From positions 1 to 8,867 of the forward strand of contig JAISAK010000143.1 of assembly GCA_031266695.1 (NCBI GenBank): 8,867 nt of DNA, given 5' to 3'. The notes beneath the pieces were generated by a model. It did no database searches and was not told the origin of the DNA. It saw only the letters and a list, made by a program, of their open reading frames with translations. This DNA comes from Treponema sp. Its GTDB lineage: Bacteria > Spirochaetota > Spirochaetia > Treponematales > Breznakiellaceae. A program made the position numbers and the translations under genes. Below, in pieces: positions 1 through 6,153 of the stretch (position 1 is its first letter; every line of letters starts with the position of its first letter).

Positions 1-1000
1 CTTCCAGCGCCCCGTTGATGTAAATAACGGCGATCATCAGAACGCCCTTTATAAGCCATTGCATCATGACGCTTATGTTGAACTGGATATAAAACATTTC
101 CAGCGCGCCCATAAAGAGAACGCCCAGCACCGTACCGCCCATAGTGCCGGTGCCGCCGGAAAGCGCGGCCCCGCCCAGGACTACGGCGGTTATGGCGTTG
201 AATTCCTTGCCGGTTCCCATAAGGAGGTCGGCCGAATTTGTCCAGGAACCGACGAACACGCCGGAGAGGGCCGCCATAAAGCCCGCTGTCGTATAGGCGA
301 TAAACACCACATACCGGGAATCAATTCCGGAAAAACGCGCCGCCAGGGGGCTGCCGCCCACCGCGTAAATATTTCTGCCAAACACCGTCCGGTGCAGGAT
401 AAAGCCCAGCGCCATAAACGACAGGGCAAGCAACAGAATGGGAAAGGGAATGAAAAAAAACCTGGCATGGCCAATAAAGGAAAACACCGGCAGGTCCGGC
501 GCCCAGACGGCCTTGCCGCTGTTGTACAGCATGACGAGGCCCTGGTACGCGTACATGGTACTCATGGTGGTTACAAAGGCGTTAAGTTTGAGCACGCCGA
601 CAAGGAGGCCGTTGAAGGCGCCGCACAGGAGGCCCACCATCAGCGGAATGGCCACCGCGAGAATGCCAGCGGCGGCGGGGGCCATCGTTTCGGAAAGATC
701 CTTCGCGATGGTACAGCTCATAATCGCCGCCACCATCATAACCGAGCCGGAGGAAATGTCGTTGTTGCCGGTAATGATAACCAGCGTAGTGCCCGCGGCA
801 ATAAGGCCGATGCTCGTTACGGACGTCATCAGTTTGATGATATAATCCAGAAGCGTGCCGGCGCTTATAAGGATGTTGGGGCTTGCGGCGATCTGGGCGG
901 CGATCATAAGTACCAGAACTCCGCCGACAACCGCGGCGCGGATCTCGTTGGTCCTGCTCCTGCCGGAATCGCGCTTTACGGCGCGGGCCTTAAACAGCAT
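1..1000 (-). CDS. Sugar ABC transporter permease, RbsC/XylH type (3' end cut by window)
   Basis: Membrane permease of a ribose-type sugar ABC importer. It forms the channel through which a sugar, delivered by a periplasmic binding protein, enters the cell. The visible 333 residues have no stop before the window edge; RbsC proteins are usually about 320-350 residues, so little is missing. Several hydrophobic segments are clear (about 22-40, 60-78, 107-135, 183-203, 230-251, 270-300, 313-330). Family landmarks are a substrate-region motif ITGNNDISSGSV (76-87; the family more often reads TGGIDLSVGS), GAFNGLLVGVLKLNAF (127-142), the ATPase-contact segment FGRNIYAVGGSPLAARFSGI (207-226), and GGAALSGGTGTMGG (276-289). 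The ATG at 1000 is preceded by AAGGAGG with a 7-nt spacer and lies 11 bp inside the end of the ATPase gene, so the two are one operon. The sugar cannot be told from sequence. Family is secure; substrate is open. Confidence 0.93.
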   Translation of the reverse strand, partial: MLFKARAVKRDSGRSRTNEIRAAVVGGVLVLMIAAQIAASPNILISAGTLLDYIIKLMTSVTSIGLIAAGTTLVIITGNNDISSGSVMMVAAIMSCTIAKDLSETMAPAAAGILAVAIPLMVGLLCGAFNGLLVGVLKLNAFVTTMSTMYAYQGLVMLYNSGKAVWAPDLPVFSFIGHARFFFIPFPILLLALSFMALGFILHRTVFGRNIYAVGGSPLAARFSGIDSRYVVFIAYTTAGFMAALSGVFVGSWTNSADLLMGTGKEFNAITAVVLGGAALSGGTGTMGGTVLGVLFMGALEMFYIQFNISVMMQWLIKGVLMIAVIYINGALE

Positions 1001-2507
1001 CGGCTTCCCTCCTTCCGCCGAGGGCCCCGCGCATAACTTCCCGGCTGTCCGTTTTCGAACTTTCCATTTCGCCGGTAACTCTTCCTTCGTGCATGGTTAT
1101 GATCCGGTCACTGATACCCAGTATCTCGGGCAGCTCCGAAGATATGACAACAACCGCTACGCCCCGGGCGGCAAGCCCGTTGATCAGCCGGTATATTTCC
1201 GACTTTGCGCCCACGTCTATACCCCGGGTCGGTTCGTCAAAAACAAGAACCCTGGGGTTCATCATCAGCCATTTGGACATGACCACTTTTTGCTGGTTCC
1301 CCCCGGAAAGTTCTCCGACGATTTTGCGGAGCGAGGGAGTTTTAATGTCAAGCTGTTCCTTTAATTTAAGCGCCGCTTCTTCTTCCCCGGCCCTGTCGAT
1401 GATTCCCAAAGTATTGATTTCGGTGATCTTAATGAGGGTTTCGTTGGTTTTTACGTCGAGTTTGAGGATCAGCCCCTGGCCCCGCCGGTCTTCGGGTACA
1501 AGCCCAATCCCCGCGCGAATCGCTTTTTTCGGCGAGGTGCAACGCTGCTTTATGCCGTTGATGTAAATTTCGCCTGAGTCGAGTTTGTCAATGCCGAAAA
1601 TCGCGCGCATGACCTCGGAACGTCCCGCGCCGATAAGGCCGAAAAAGCCGAACACTTCGCCGCTCCTTACGCTGAAGCTCACGTCCTCAAAGACCCCGGC
1701 CCTGGTAAGGTGTTTCGCCTCCAGAACCACATCGCCGATCCTGCACTGCTGCTTGTTGAAATAGTTTTCTATTTTGCGGCCTATCATAAGGCCGATGATT
1801 TTTTCATGGGTAACCTCTTCGTCGTTGTTGAAGGTGGCAACCTTCTGCCCGTCCCGGAACACCGAGATACGGTCGGCAATTTCGGTAAGTTCTTCCAGCT
1901 TGTGGGAAATATAGAAAACCGCTATGCCCTTTTCAGTCAGCGAGCGGATAACGCGGAAGAGTATCTGGGTTTCCCTGGTGGTAAGCGAAGATGTAGGTTC
2001 GTCCATGATGATCACCTTGGCGTTTCTGATAACCGCGCGGCCTATCTCGATCATCTGATGGGAAGCCACCGAAAGATAGCGCATAATGGTTGCGGGAGAA
2101 AGATCCATGCCGAGCATTTTCAGAACTTCCCGGGAATCGCTGTACAGTTTTTTGTAGTCGATTATACCGCTCTTTTTCAGCGGAAGGCTGCCCAGGTACA
2201 GGTTCCTCGCCACGTCCAGAAGGGGCACGATGGTAAGCTCCTGGTAGATGCAGCTCAAACCCATCTTTATGGTCTGCTGTACCGTGGGGTTTTCCACCGG
2301 CAAACCTTCAAACAGATACTCGCCCTTGTCCTTCTGGTATACGCCGGTAAGGACTTTCATCAGCGTGGATTTTCCCGCGCCGTTTTCGCCGATGACCGCG
2401 TGAACTTCGCCCCGCTTTATATCCAGATCGATATCTTTCAGGGCCTGTACTCCCGGAAAATACTTTGATATTCCTTTGACTTCCAGAACCGTTTCGCCGC
2501 CGATCAT
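990..2507 (-). CDS. Sugar ABC transporter ATP-binding protein, RbsA/MglA/XylG family
   Basis: Cytoplasmic ATPase that powers the neighbouring permease. The 505 residues contain two nucleotide-binding domains in one chain, the normal size for this family. NBD1 has Walker A GENGAGKST (40-48), a signature region LSVASHQMIEIGRA (145-158, slightly divergent from the usual LSxxQQQ form), Walker B VIIMDEP (165-171) and H202. NBD2 has the degenerate Walker A GLIGAGRSE (290-298) typical of the family, a canonical signature LSGGNQQKV (400-408) and the hallmark FDEPTRGIDVGAKSEIY (423-439). The NBD2 H-loop position is serine (ISSELPE), as is usual in RbsA-like proteins. The ATG at 2507 has AGAGGT seven bases upstream (2515-2520). 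It is first in the operon, overlaps the permease by 11 bp, and faces the AraC-type gene. Ribose, galactose, xylose or another sugar are all possible. Confidence 0.96.
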   Translation of the reverse strand: MIGGETVLEVKGISKYFPGVQALKDIDLDIKRGEVHAVIGENGAGKSTLMKVLTGVYQKDKGEYLFEGLPVENPTVQQTIKMGLSCIYQELTIVPLLDVARNLYLGSLPLKKSGIIDYKKLYSDSREVLKMLGMDLSPATIMRYLSVASHQMIEIGRAVIRNAKVIIMDEPTSSLTTRETQILFRVIRSLTEKGIAVFYISHKLEELTEIADRISVFRDGQKVATFNNDEEVTHEKIIGLMIGRKIENYFNKQQCRIGDVVLEAKHLTRAGVFEDVSFSVRSGEVFGFFGLIGAGRSEVMRAIFGIDKLDSGEIYINGIKQRCTSPKKAIRAGIGLVPEDRRGQGLILKLDVKTNETLIKITEINTLGIIDRAGEEEAALKLKEQLDIKTPSLRKIVGELSGGNQQKVVMSKWLMMNPRVLVFDEPTRGIDVGAKSEIYRLINGLAARGVAVVVISSELPEILGISDRIITMHEGRVTGEMESSKTDSREVMRGALGGRREADAV

Positions 2508-2535
2508 GAGACATACCTCTGTTGTTATCTAAGTA

Positions 2536-2563
2536 ATGGTAATGGCTAATACCCTGCTGTCAA
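2536..2563 (-). promoter_or_regulatory. Candidate sigma-70 promoter of the sugar transporter operon
   Basis: On the minus strand there is a perfect -35 hexamer TTGACA (2563 to 2558), a 16-bp spacer, and a -10-like TACCAT (2541 to 2536, 4 of 6 consensus bases). Start would be near 2529, giving a leader of about 22 nt that contains the AGAGGT ribosome site. The tandem repeat TAATGG-TAATGG (plus strand 2534-2545) covers the -10 region. A weak -10 with a good -35 would suit control by an activator. Read by eye, not tested. Confidence 0.5.
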
Positions 2564-2619
2564 GTTTTTCGAAATCAAATATCAAAAAAACATAAAAAAA
2601 AGAGAGGAAATATGACCCT

Positions 2620-2646
2620 TTGTCAAAATTTTTTGTGTTATATTAT
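2620..2646 (+). promoter_or_regulatory. Candidate promoter of the AraC-family regulator gene
   Basis: A -35-like TTGTCA (2620-2625) is followed after 15 bp by TATTAT (2641-2646). The spacing is short of the ideal 17, so this is tentative. The putative start near 2653 leaves a short leader holding GAGAGGG (2657-2663), nine bases before the ATG at 2673. The surrounding 2564-2650 is strongly AT-rich with A and T runs. Confidence 0.35.
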
Positions 2647-2672
2647 CAAAAACAGTGAGAGGGTTTTATAAA

Positions 2673-3893
2673 ATGATTAAAAAGGTCGTGTCGATCTTTT
2701 CCCACCGTTTTAATAACAACCGCTTTCTCAACGGAGTCACTTTTCGCAACGAAGAATATCAGATTTTCTTTTTTCCCCGGGCCCTTTCGGGAACCTTCAG
2801 CCTGAACGGGAGCTGGACCGATATCGTGGCCAACAGGATCTTTTTTCTTTCTCCGGGAGTTGAGTTTCGGGCCATCTGCGAAGACCCGGCGGTTGATTAT
2901 TTTCATATCGGTTTTGAATCCTCCGATGACTACACCGGCCCCCTGTGCTACTTCAGCATTATTCCCCAGGAACTGAAAATCGAATTCATGAAAACAAACA
3001 TAAGCCTTGCCGCGGCCTGCGTTAAGAACAACCGGGAACAGGCTTGCGCCGATTTGATGGGAATCCTTGAACGGCTTGAGAACCTGATAAAAAAGAACTG
3101 TGTCATTTTCGCCGCCCGTATTGTGGGGCGCTTCAGGCGGAATATACTGCGGCATTACCACGAATACGATTTTCAGATCGATTATTTCAGCGAAGGTTCC
3201 GGGTCCATCTATCTTGAAAACAGGCATATCGAATATTCCGGAGGCTGCTTCTGTTTTATTCCTCCGCGGGTTTCCCACGCCATAACCTATCACGACTCGG
3301 GGGCCGTGGATAACTATACGCTGAAATTCAAATTTTCGGGCGATCCGCATAACGCCATTCCCCGGGAAGCCTTCACCGCCGAGGTGCCTCCGGAAAAGCG
3401 TCCGGTGGTGCTGCGGGTATTAAAGAAAATAGTCGGCGAGTTTGTTCAGGACCTTCCCATATCTTCCGAGGTGCTGAACCACCTGGTGGAGATTATCAAC
3501 AATATCAGAAGCGGGATAATGCGCGCGGAGAACAGACAGGAAATCCTGGTAAACCAGATAAAGCAGATCATCGACGCCAACATATCGGGCAGACTGCGGG
3601 TTTCGGAAATAGCTTTCCAATTGGGTCTGAGCCACGAATACCTGAGCCGGATCTTCAGGAAGTACGCGGGAAACACTATTACCTCGTATATCAACGAGCA
3701 GCGCCTTAAATCGAGCCTTGGGCTGCTCCAAAACACCAATATACCGATCAAGCAAATTTCCGCCGAATGTGGTTTCAAAAATATAAATTATTTCTACGCA
3801 ATATTCCAAAAGTATTATTCGATAACGCCCCGGGAGGTCCGCAGACTGGGCGGCGATCGGCCTCCGGTTAAAACGGGTACAAAGAAAAAATAA
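2673..3893 (+). CDS. AraC-family transcriptional regulator with two cupin-like sensor domains
   Basis: DNA-binding regulator, probably of the divergent sugar transporter. The C-terminal 100 residues (about 294-393) are an AraC/XylS double helix-turn-helix: SEIAFQLGLSHEYLSRIFRKYAG (311-333) is the first HTH and recognition region, and IKQISAECGFKNINYFYAIFQKYYSITPREVRR (359-391) is the second, with the family's closing pattern. The remaining part is long for the family (406 residues in total against the usual 280-300) and appears to hold two cupin folds. The second (about 160-222) is canonical: HYHEYDF (161-167), SGSIYL and IPPRVSHAI (196-204). The first (about 24-82) has the same layout but lacks the histidines. 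About 110-150 is predicted helical linker. ATG 2673 is chosen because GAGAGGG lies 9 bp before it; the in-frame GTG at 2655 has no such site. The ligand is probably a sugar, by context only. A strongly basic tail (KTGTKKK) ends the protein. Confidence 0.9.
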   Translation: MIKKVVSIFSHRFNNNRFLNGVTFRNEEYQIFFFPRALSGTFSLNGSWTDIVANRIFFLSPGVEFRAICEDPAVDYFHIGFESSDDYTGPLCYFSIIPQELKIEFMKTNISLAAACVKNNREQACADLMGILERLENLIKKNCVIFAARIVGRFRRNILRHYHEYDFQIDYFSEGSGSIYLENRHIEYSGGCFCFIPPRVSHAITYHDSGAVDNYTLKFKFSGDPHNAIPREAFTAEVPPEKRPVVLRVLKKIVGEFVQDLPISSEVLNHLVEIINNIRSGIMRAENRQEILVNQIKQIIDANISGRLRVSEIAFQLGLSHEYLSRIFRKYAGNTITSYINEQRLKSSLGLLQNTNIPIKQISAECGFKNINYFYAIFQKYYSITPREVRRLGGDRPPVKTGTKKK

Positions 3894-3895
3894 TA

Positions 3896-4023
3896 GACTT
3901 GTTCAATAACTTCAGTTTTTGAACAAGTTCCTTATAAAACCAGCAAAAGGTGAAGCCTTTTGCGAGACTTGTTCAACAACCCGAACCCGGTAGAGTTCAG
4001 TAAAATAGGTTGTTGAACAAGTC
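3896..4023. repeat. Nested palindromic element, MITE/REP-like
   Basis: This fills most of the 171-bp gap between the AraC-type gene and the aromatic fusion gene. The word ACTTGTTCAA occurs four times in alternating orientation: plus at 3897, minus at 3919-3928, plus at 3967, minus at 4013-4022. The first pair forms a 10-bp stem with a 12-nt loop. The second pair extends to a perfect 16-bp inverted repeat, GACTTGTTCAACAACC (3966-3981) with its complement (4008-4023), around a 26-nt loop. Between them lies an independent 8-bp hairpin, GCAAAAGG (3943-3950) with CCTTTTGC (3956-3963). The whole block is bounded by GACTTGTTCAA and its complement, begins 2 bp after the regulator's stop codon, and has no coding capacity. 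I see no clear target-site duplication. It could also terminate one or both converging genes, but no T-run follows any stem, so an intrinsic terminator is unconvincing. Confidence 0.75.
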
Positions 4024-4064
4024 CAATGACCTCCGCGGGCTTATCCGGGCGGGCGAAGATCGGG

Positions 4065-6056
4065 CTACAGCATGGCCCGGTAACTTCCCAGGTGATAAAA
4101 ATCCACGGTCTTTCCCTTTAATTCGTCCAGCACTTTGTCGAAAAGCTCCCCGGCCTGGGGTATGCTTACGTCAACATAGAAAAGGTATTCCCAGGGTTTG
4201 CCCTGTATGGGCCGGGATTCCAGCTTGGAAAGATTCAGGCCCCGCTCGCTCATTATTTTAAGGCAGGCAAAAAGGCTTCCCGGCTCATCGGGCACGGAAA
4301 AAACAAGGCTTGCCTTGTTGGGCTGCCCGGAACCGAGGCTCGGCGGAACCGGCGCGGTGTCGCCGCAGCGGTCGGCGCAGCCGTCGCCATTGCGGCCGCC
4401 GCAGCGGCGGGAAATTATGACGAAGCGGGTGTAATTGAGAGGGTTGGTCTCGATTCCTTCCCGAAGAACCTTAAGGCCGTGGGCTTTCGCCGCGGCTTCG
4501 CTCGCAATGGCGGCTACCCGGATTGCCCCCTCCCGCGCGATTGAGACAACCGCCGTGGCGGTGGTTGTGCAGGGCTCCTGAACCCATTCGGGATATTTTT
4601 CCAGAAATTCCCTGCACTGGGCAAAGCCCTGGGGATGACTGCGAACAATGCGGAGGGAATCAATATCCGCCCGCTCGTGGGCGATAAGGCAGTGAACAAC
4701 GCGGAGCTTCAGCTCTCCCACAATGGCGATATCCGGGTAACGCAGAAAAAGATCGTAGTTTTCGTGGATACTGCCGGTCAGGCTGTTTTCCACGGGAACA
4801 ACCCCGGCCGAGGCGCTTCCTCCCAGTACCGCGTCAAAGATCCCCCTGAAGGAATCAACCTGCAGGCGGGGCGCGTCCTCGCCGAAGATGCGGTTCAGGG
4901 CCTGCTCCGTATAGGCGCCGTTTTCGCCGCAGTAGGCGGCCGGCAGATCCATCGCGGCCTCCGCCGGCGCGGAGTCCGTTACGCGCAACAAAGAACCGCT
5001 CCCGGCCGGAGCCGCATACCCCGGCATCGAATACCGTGGTATGCGAAGAAGCTCCTTGCCTACCACCGGCGCCAGGGCTTCTATATCGCGCATGAGTTTT
5101 TCAAACTGCTCGGGGTACAGGGACTGGGGGCCGTCGGAAAGGGCCTCGTCGGGTCTGGGGTGTACCTCCACGGTAAGGCCGTCGGCGCCCGCGGCGACGG
5201 CGGCAAGGGCGGCGGGGCTTACCTTGGCGCGGATACCGACCGCGTGGCTCGGATCCACGATCACCGGAAGGTGGGAAAGTCCCTTTACCACGGGAATTGC
5301 GGAAATATCCAGGGTGTTGCGGGTATAAGTTTCACAGGTACGGATTCCCCTCTCGCAGAGAACCACATCCCGGGTTCCCGACGCCAGAAGATACTCCGCG
5401 GAAAGGAGCCACTCCTCAATGGTTGCCGAGGGCCCCCTTTTAAGGAGAACAGGCTTCCCCAGGGAACCGACTTTCTTGAGGAGTTCGAAATTCTGCATGT
5501 TCCGGGCGCCGATTTGGAACATATCGGTCAGATCCTTCATCTGAACCGCGAGCTCGGGGGAAACCACTTCGGTAACAATGGGCATATTGTTCGCTTCCCC
5601 CGCGGCCTTCATGTATTCAAGGCCCTGCATGCCCAAACCCTGAAAAGCGTAGGGACTGGTACGCGGCTTGTAAGCGCCGCCCCGGAGCATTACCGCTCCG
5701 GACTCGCGCACCCTGGCGGCGGTCTCCATTATCTGTTCCCTGCTTTCCACCGCGCAGGGCCCGGCGATGACCGAAATACGGGAGCCGCCGATCTTGACCT
5801 GCCCCACCGTTACAATCGTGTCCTCCGTTTTAGTCTCCCTCGAGGCAAGCTCGTAGGGCTTTGACGTAGCCGCCACCCGCTCCACCCCCGGAAGCAGTCC
5901 CAGTTCACGGATATCAACCACGCCTTTCCCGGAAGCGCCGAGGATCGCGTCTTCCCCGAAATTCTGTTCCCGAATATTGAAACCCCGATCCCTCAGATAG
6001 ATGCAGAGCATCTCTTTGTCATGGGAAGAGATATCTTTGGATAATACTACAATCAT
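4065..6056 (-). CDS. aroF-pheA: Fused DAHP synthase / prephenate dehydratase with C-terminal ACT domain
   Basis: Predicted bifunctional cytoplasmic enzyme of aromatic amino acid synthesis: PEP + erythrose-4-phosphate to DAHP, and prephenate to phenylpyruvate. Order in 663 residues: ferredoxin-like regulatory domain (1-75, as in Thermotoga DAHPS); type I-beta DAHPS barrel (about 80-335) with IAGPCAVES (97-105), GGAYKPRTSPY (126-136), GARNMQN (183-189), LKRG (205-208), DPSHAVG (268-274) and VEVHP (296-300), so metal ligands C101, H271, E297 and D308 are present; linker (336-372); PDT (373-550) with GVVPVENSLTGSI (418-430), the catalytic TTT (497-499) and NYTRF (541-545); a linker with three cysteines (551-580); ACT (581-660) with PGSL and the phenylalanine-site motif ESRP (613-616). 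There is no chorismate mutase domain. ATG 6056 matches the family N-terminus (MIVVL); a TTG at 6071 would add five residues. No Shine-Dalgarno sequence precedes either start. ACT feedback by phenylalanine is inferred. Confidence 0.93.
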   Translation of the reverse strand: MIVVLSKDISSHDKEMLCIYLRDRGFNIREQNFGEDAILGASGKGVVDIRELGLLPGVERVAATSKPYELASRETKTEDTIVTVGQVKIGGSRISVIAGPCAVESREQIMETAARVRESGAVMLRGGAYKPRTSPYAFQGLGMQGLEYMKAAGEANNMPIVTEVVSPELAVQMKDLTDMFQIGARNMQNFELLKKVGSLGKPVLLKRGPSATIEEWLLSAEYLLASGTRDVVLCERGIRTCETYTRNTLDISAIPVVKGLSHLPVIVDPSHAVGIRAKVSPAALAAVAAGADGLTVEVHPRPDEALSDGPQSLYPEQFEKLMRDIEALAPVVGKELLRIPRYSMPGYAAPAGSGSLLRVTDSAPAEAAMDLPAAYCGENGAYTEQALNRIFGEDAPRLQVDSFRGIFDAVLGGSASAGVVPVENSLTGSIHENYDLFLRYPDIAIVGELKLRVVHCLIAHERADIDSLRIVRSHPQGFAQCREFLEKYPEWVQEPCTTTATAVVSIAREGAIRVAAIASEAAAKAHGLKVLREGIETNPLNYTRFVIISRRCGGRNGDGCADRCGDTAPVPPSLGSGQPNKASLVFSVPDEPGSLFACLKIMSERGLNLSKLESRPIQGKPWEYLFYVDVSIPQAGELFDKVLDELKGKTVDFYHLGSYRAML

Positions 6057-6062
6057 AGGAAG

Positions 6063-6091
6063 ATAATACAAATTTCAGGGAAAAGGATCAA
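6063..6091 (-). promoter_or_regulatory. Promoter of the DAHPS-PDT gene, likely giving a leaderless mRNA
   Basis: Minus-strand TTGATC (6091 to 6086) and TATTAT (6068 to 6063) are separated by exactly 17 bp. The -10 ends six bases before the ATG at 6056, so the expected start site falls on or next to the initiation codon. No purine-rich ribosome site lies in the 30 bases upstream, which agrees with a leaderless transcript. This also argues against the TTG start at 6071, which would lie upstream of the -10. Spacing and match are good, but there is no experimental support here. Confidence 0.6.
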
Positions 6092-6098
6092 GCGTTCT

Positions 6099-6135
6099 CT
6101 TTAACTATACTTAATATTATTTACTATAGTTAAAG
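6099..6135. promoter_or_regulatory. AT-rich 11-bp dyad between tsaC and the DAHPS-PDT gene
   Basis: CTTTAACTATA (6099-6109) pairs perfectly with TATAGTTAAAG (6125-6135) around a 15-nt AT-rich loop. It begins 18 bp after the tsaC stop on the minus strand and ends about 8 bp upstream of the -35 of the next gene. It could be the tsaC terminator (no T-run follows, so it would be weak) or an operator or activator site for the aromatic gene. The centre carries TATAGT-like -10 words in both orientations. The rest of the 97-bp gap holds only the promoter. Confidence 0.5.
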
Positions 6136-6153
6136 TACCCATGTAACAGAACA

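Noticed and set aside
59..1036. Long plus-strand open frame (325 codons) opposite the permease
   Set aside because: The translation is rich in His, Gly, Arg and Lys without hydrophobic segments or motifs, while the minus strand gives a textbook RbsC-type permease. It is an antisense shadow.
1710..2468. Plus-strand open frame of 252 codons opposite the ABC ATPase
   Set aside because: No motif and no ribosome site; the Walker and signature motifs are all on the minus strand.
2655..2672. GTG at 2655 as start of the AraC-family gene
   Set aside because: The ribosome site GAGAGGG is within this extension and correctly spaced for the ATG at 2673; nothing suitable precedes the GTG.
3896..3928. Intrinsic terminator of the AraC-family gene
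   Set aside because: The stem is AT-rich and followed by CCTTATAAAA, not a T-run. It is better described as part of the nested repeat, although some termination cannot be excluded.
4635..5864. Plus-strand open frame of 409 codons opposite the DAHPS-PDT gene
   Set aside because: Composition is Gly/Arg/His-rich with no recognisable domain. The opposite strand has all catalytic motifs of two enzymes. High GC in third positions explains the open frame.
6101..6142. Possible 13-codon leader peptide (MGTLTIVNNIKYS) before the DAHPS-PDT gene, as in attenuation
   Set aside because: It has no phenylalanine and only one tyrosine, no ribosome site, and lies upstream of the predicted promoter, so it would not be in the transcript.
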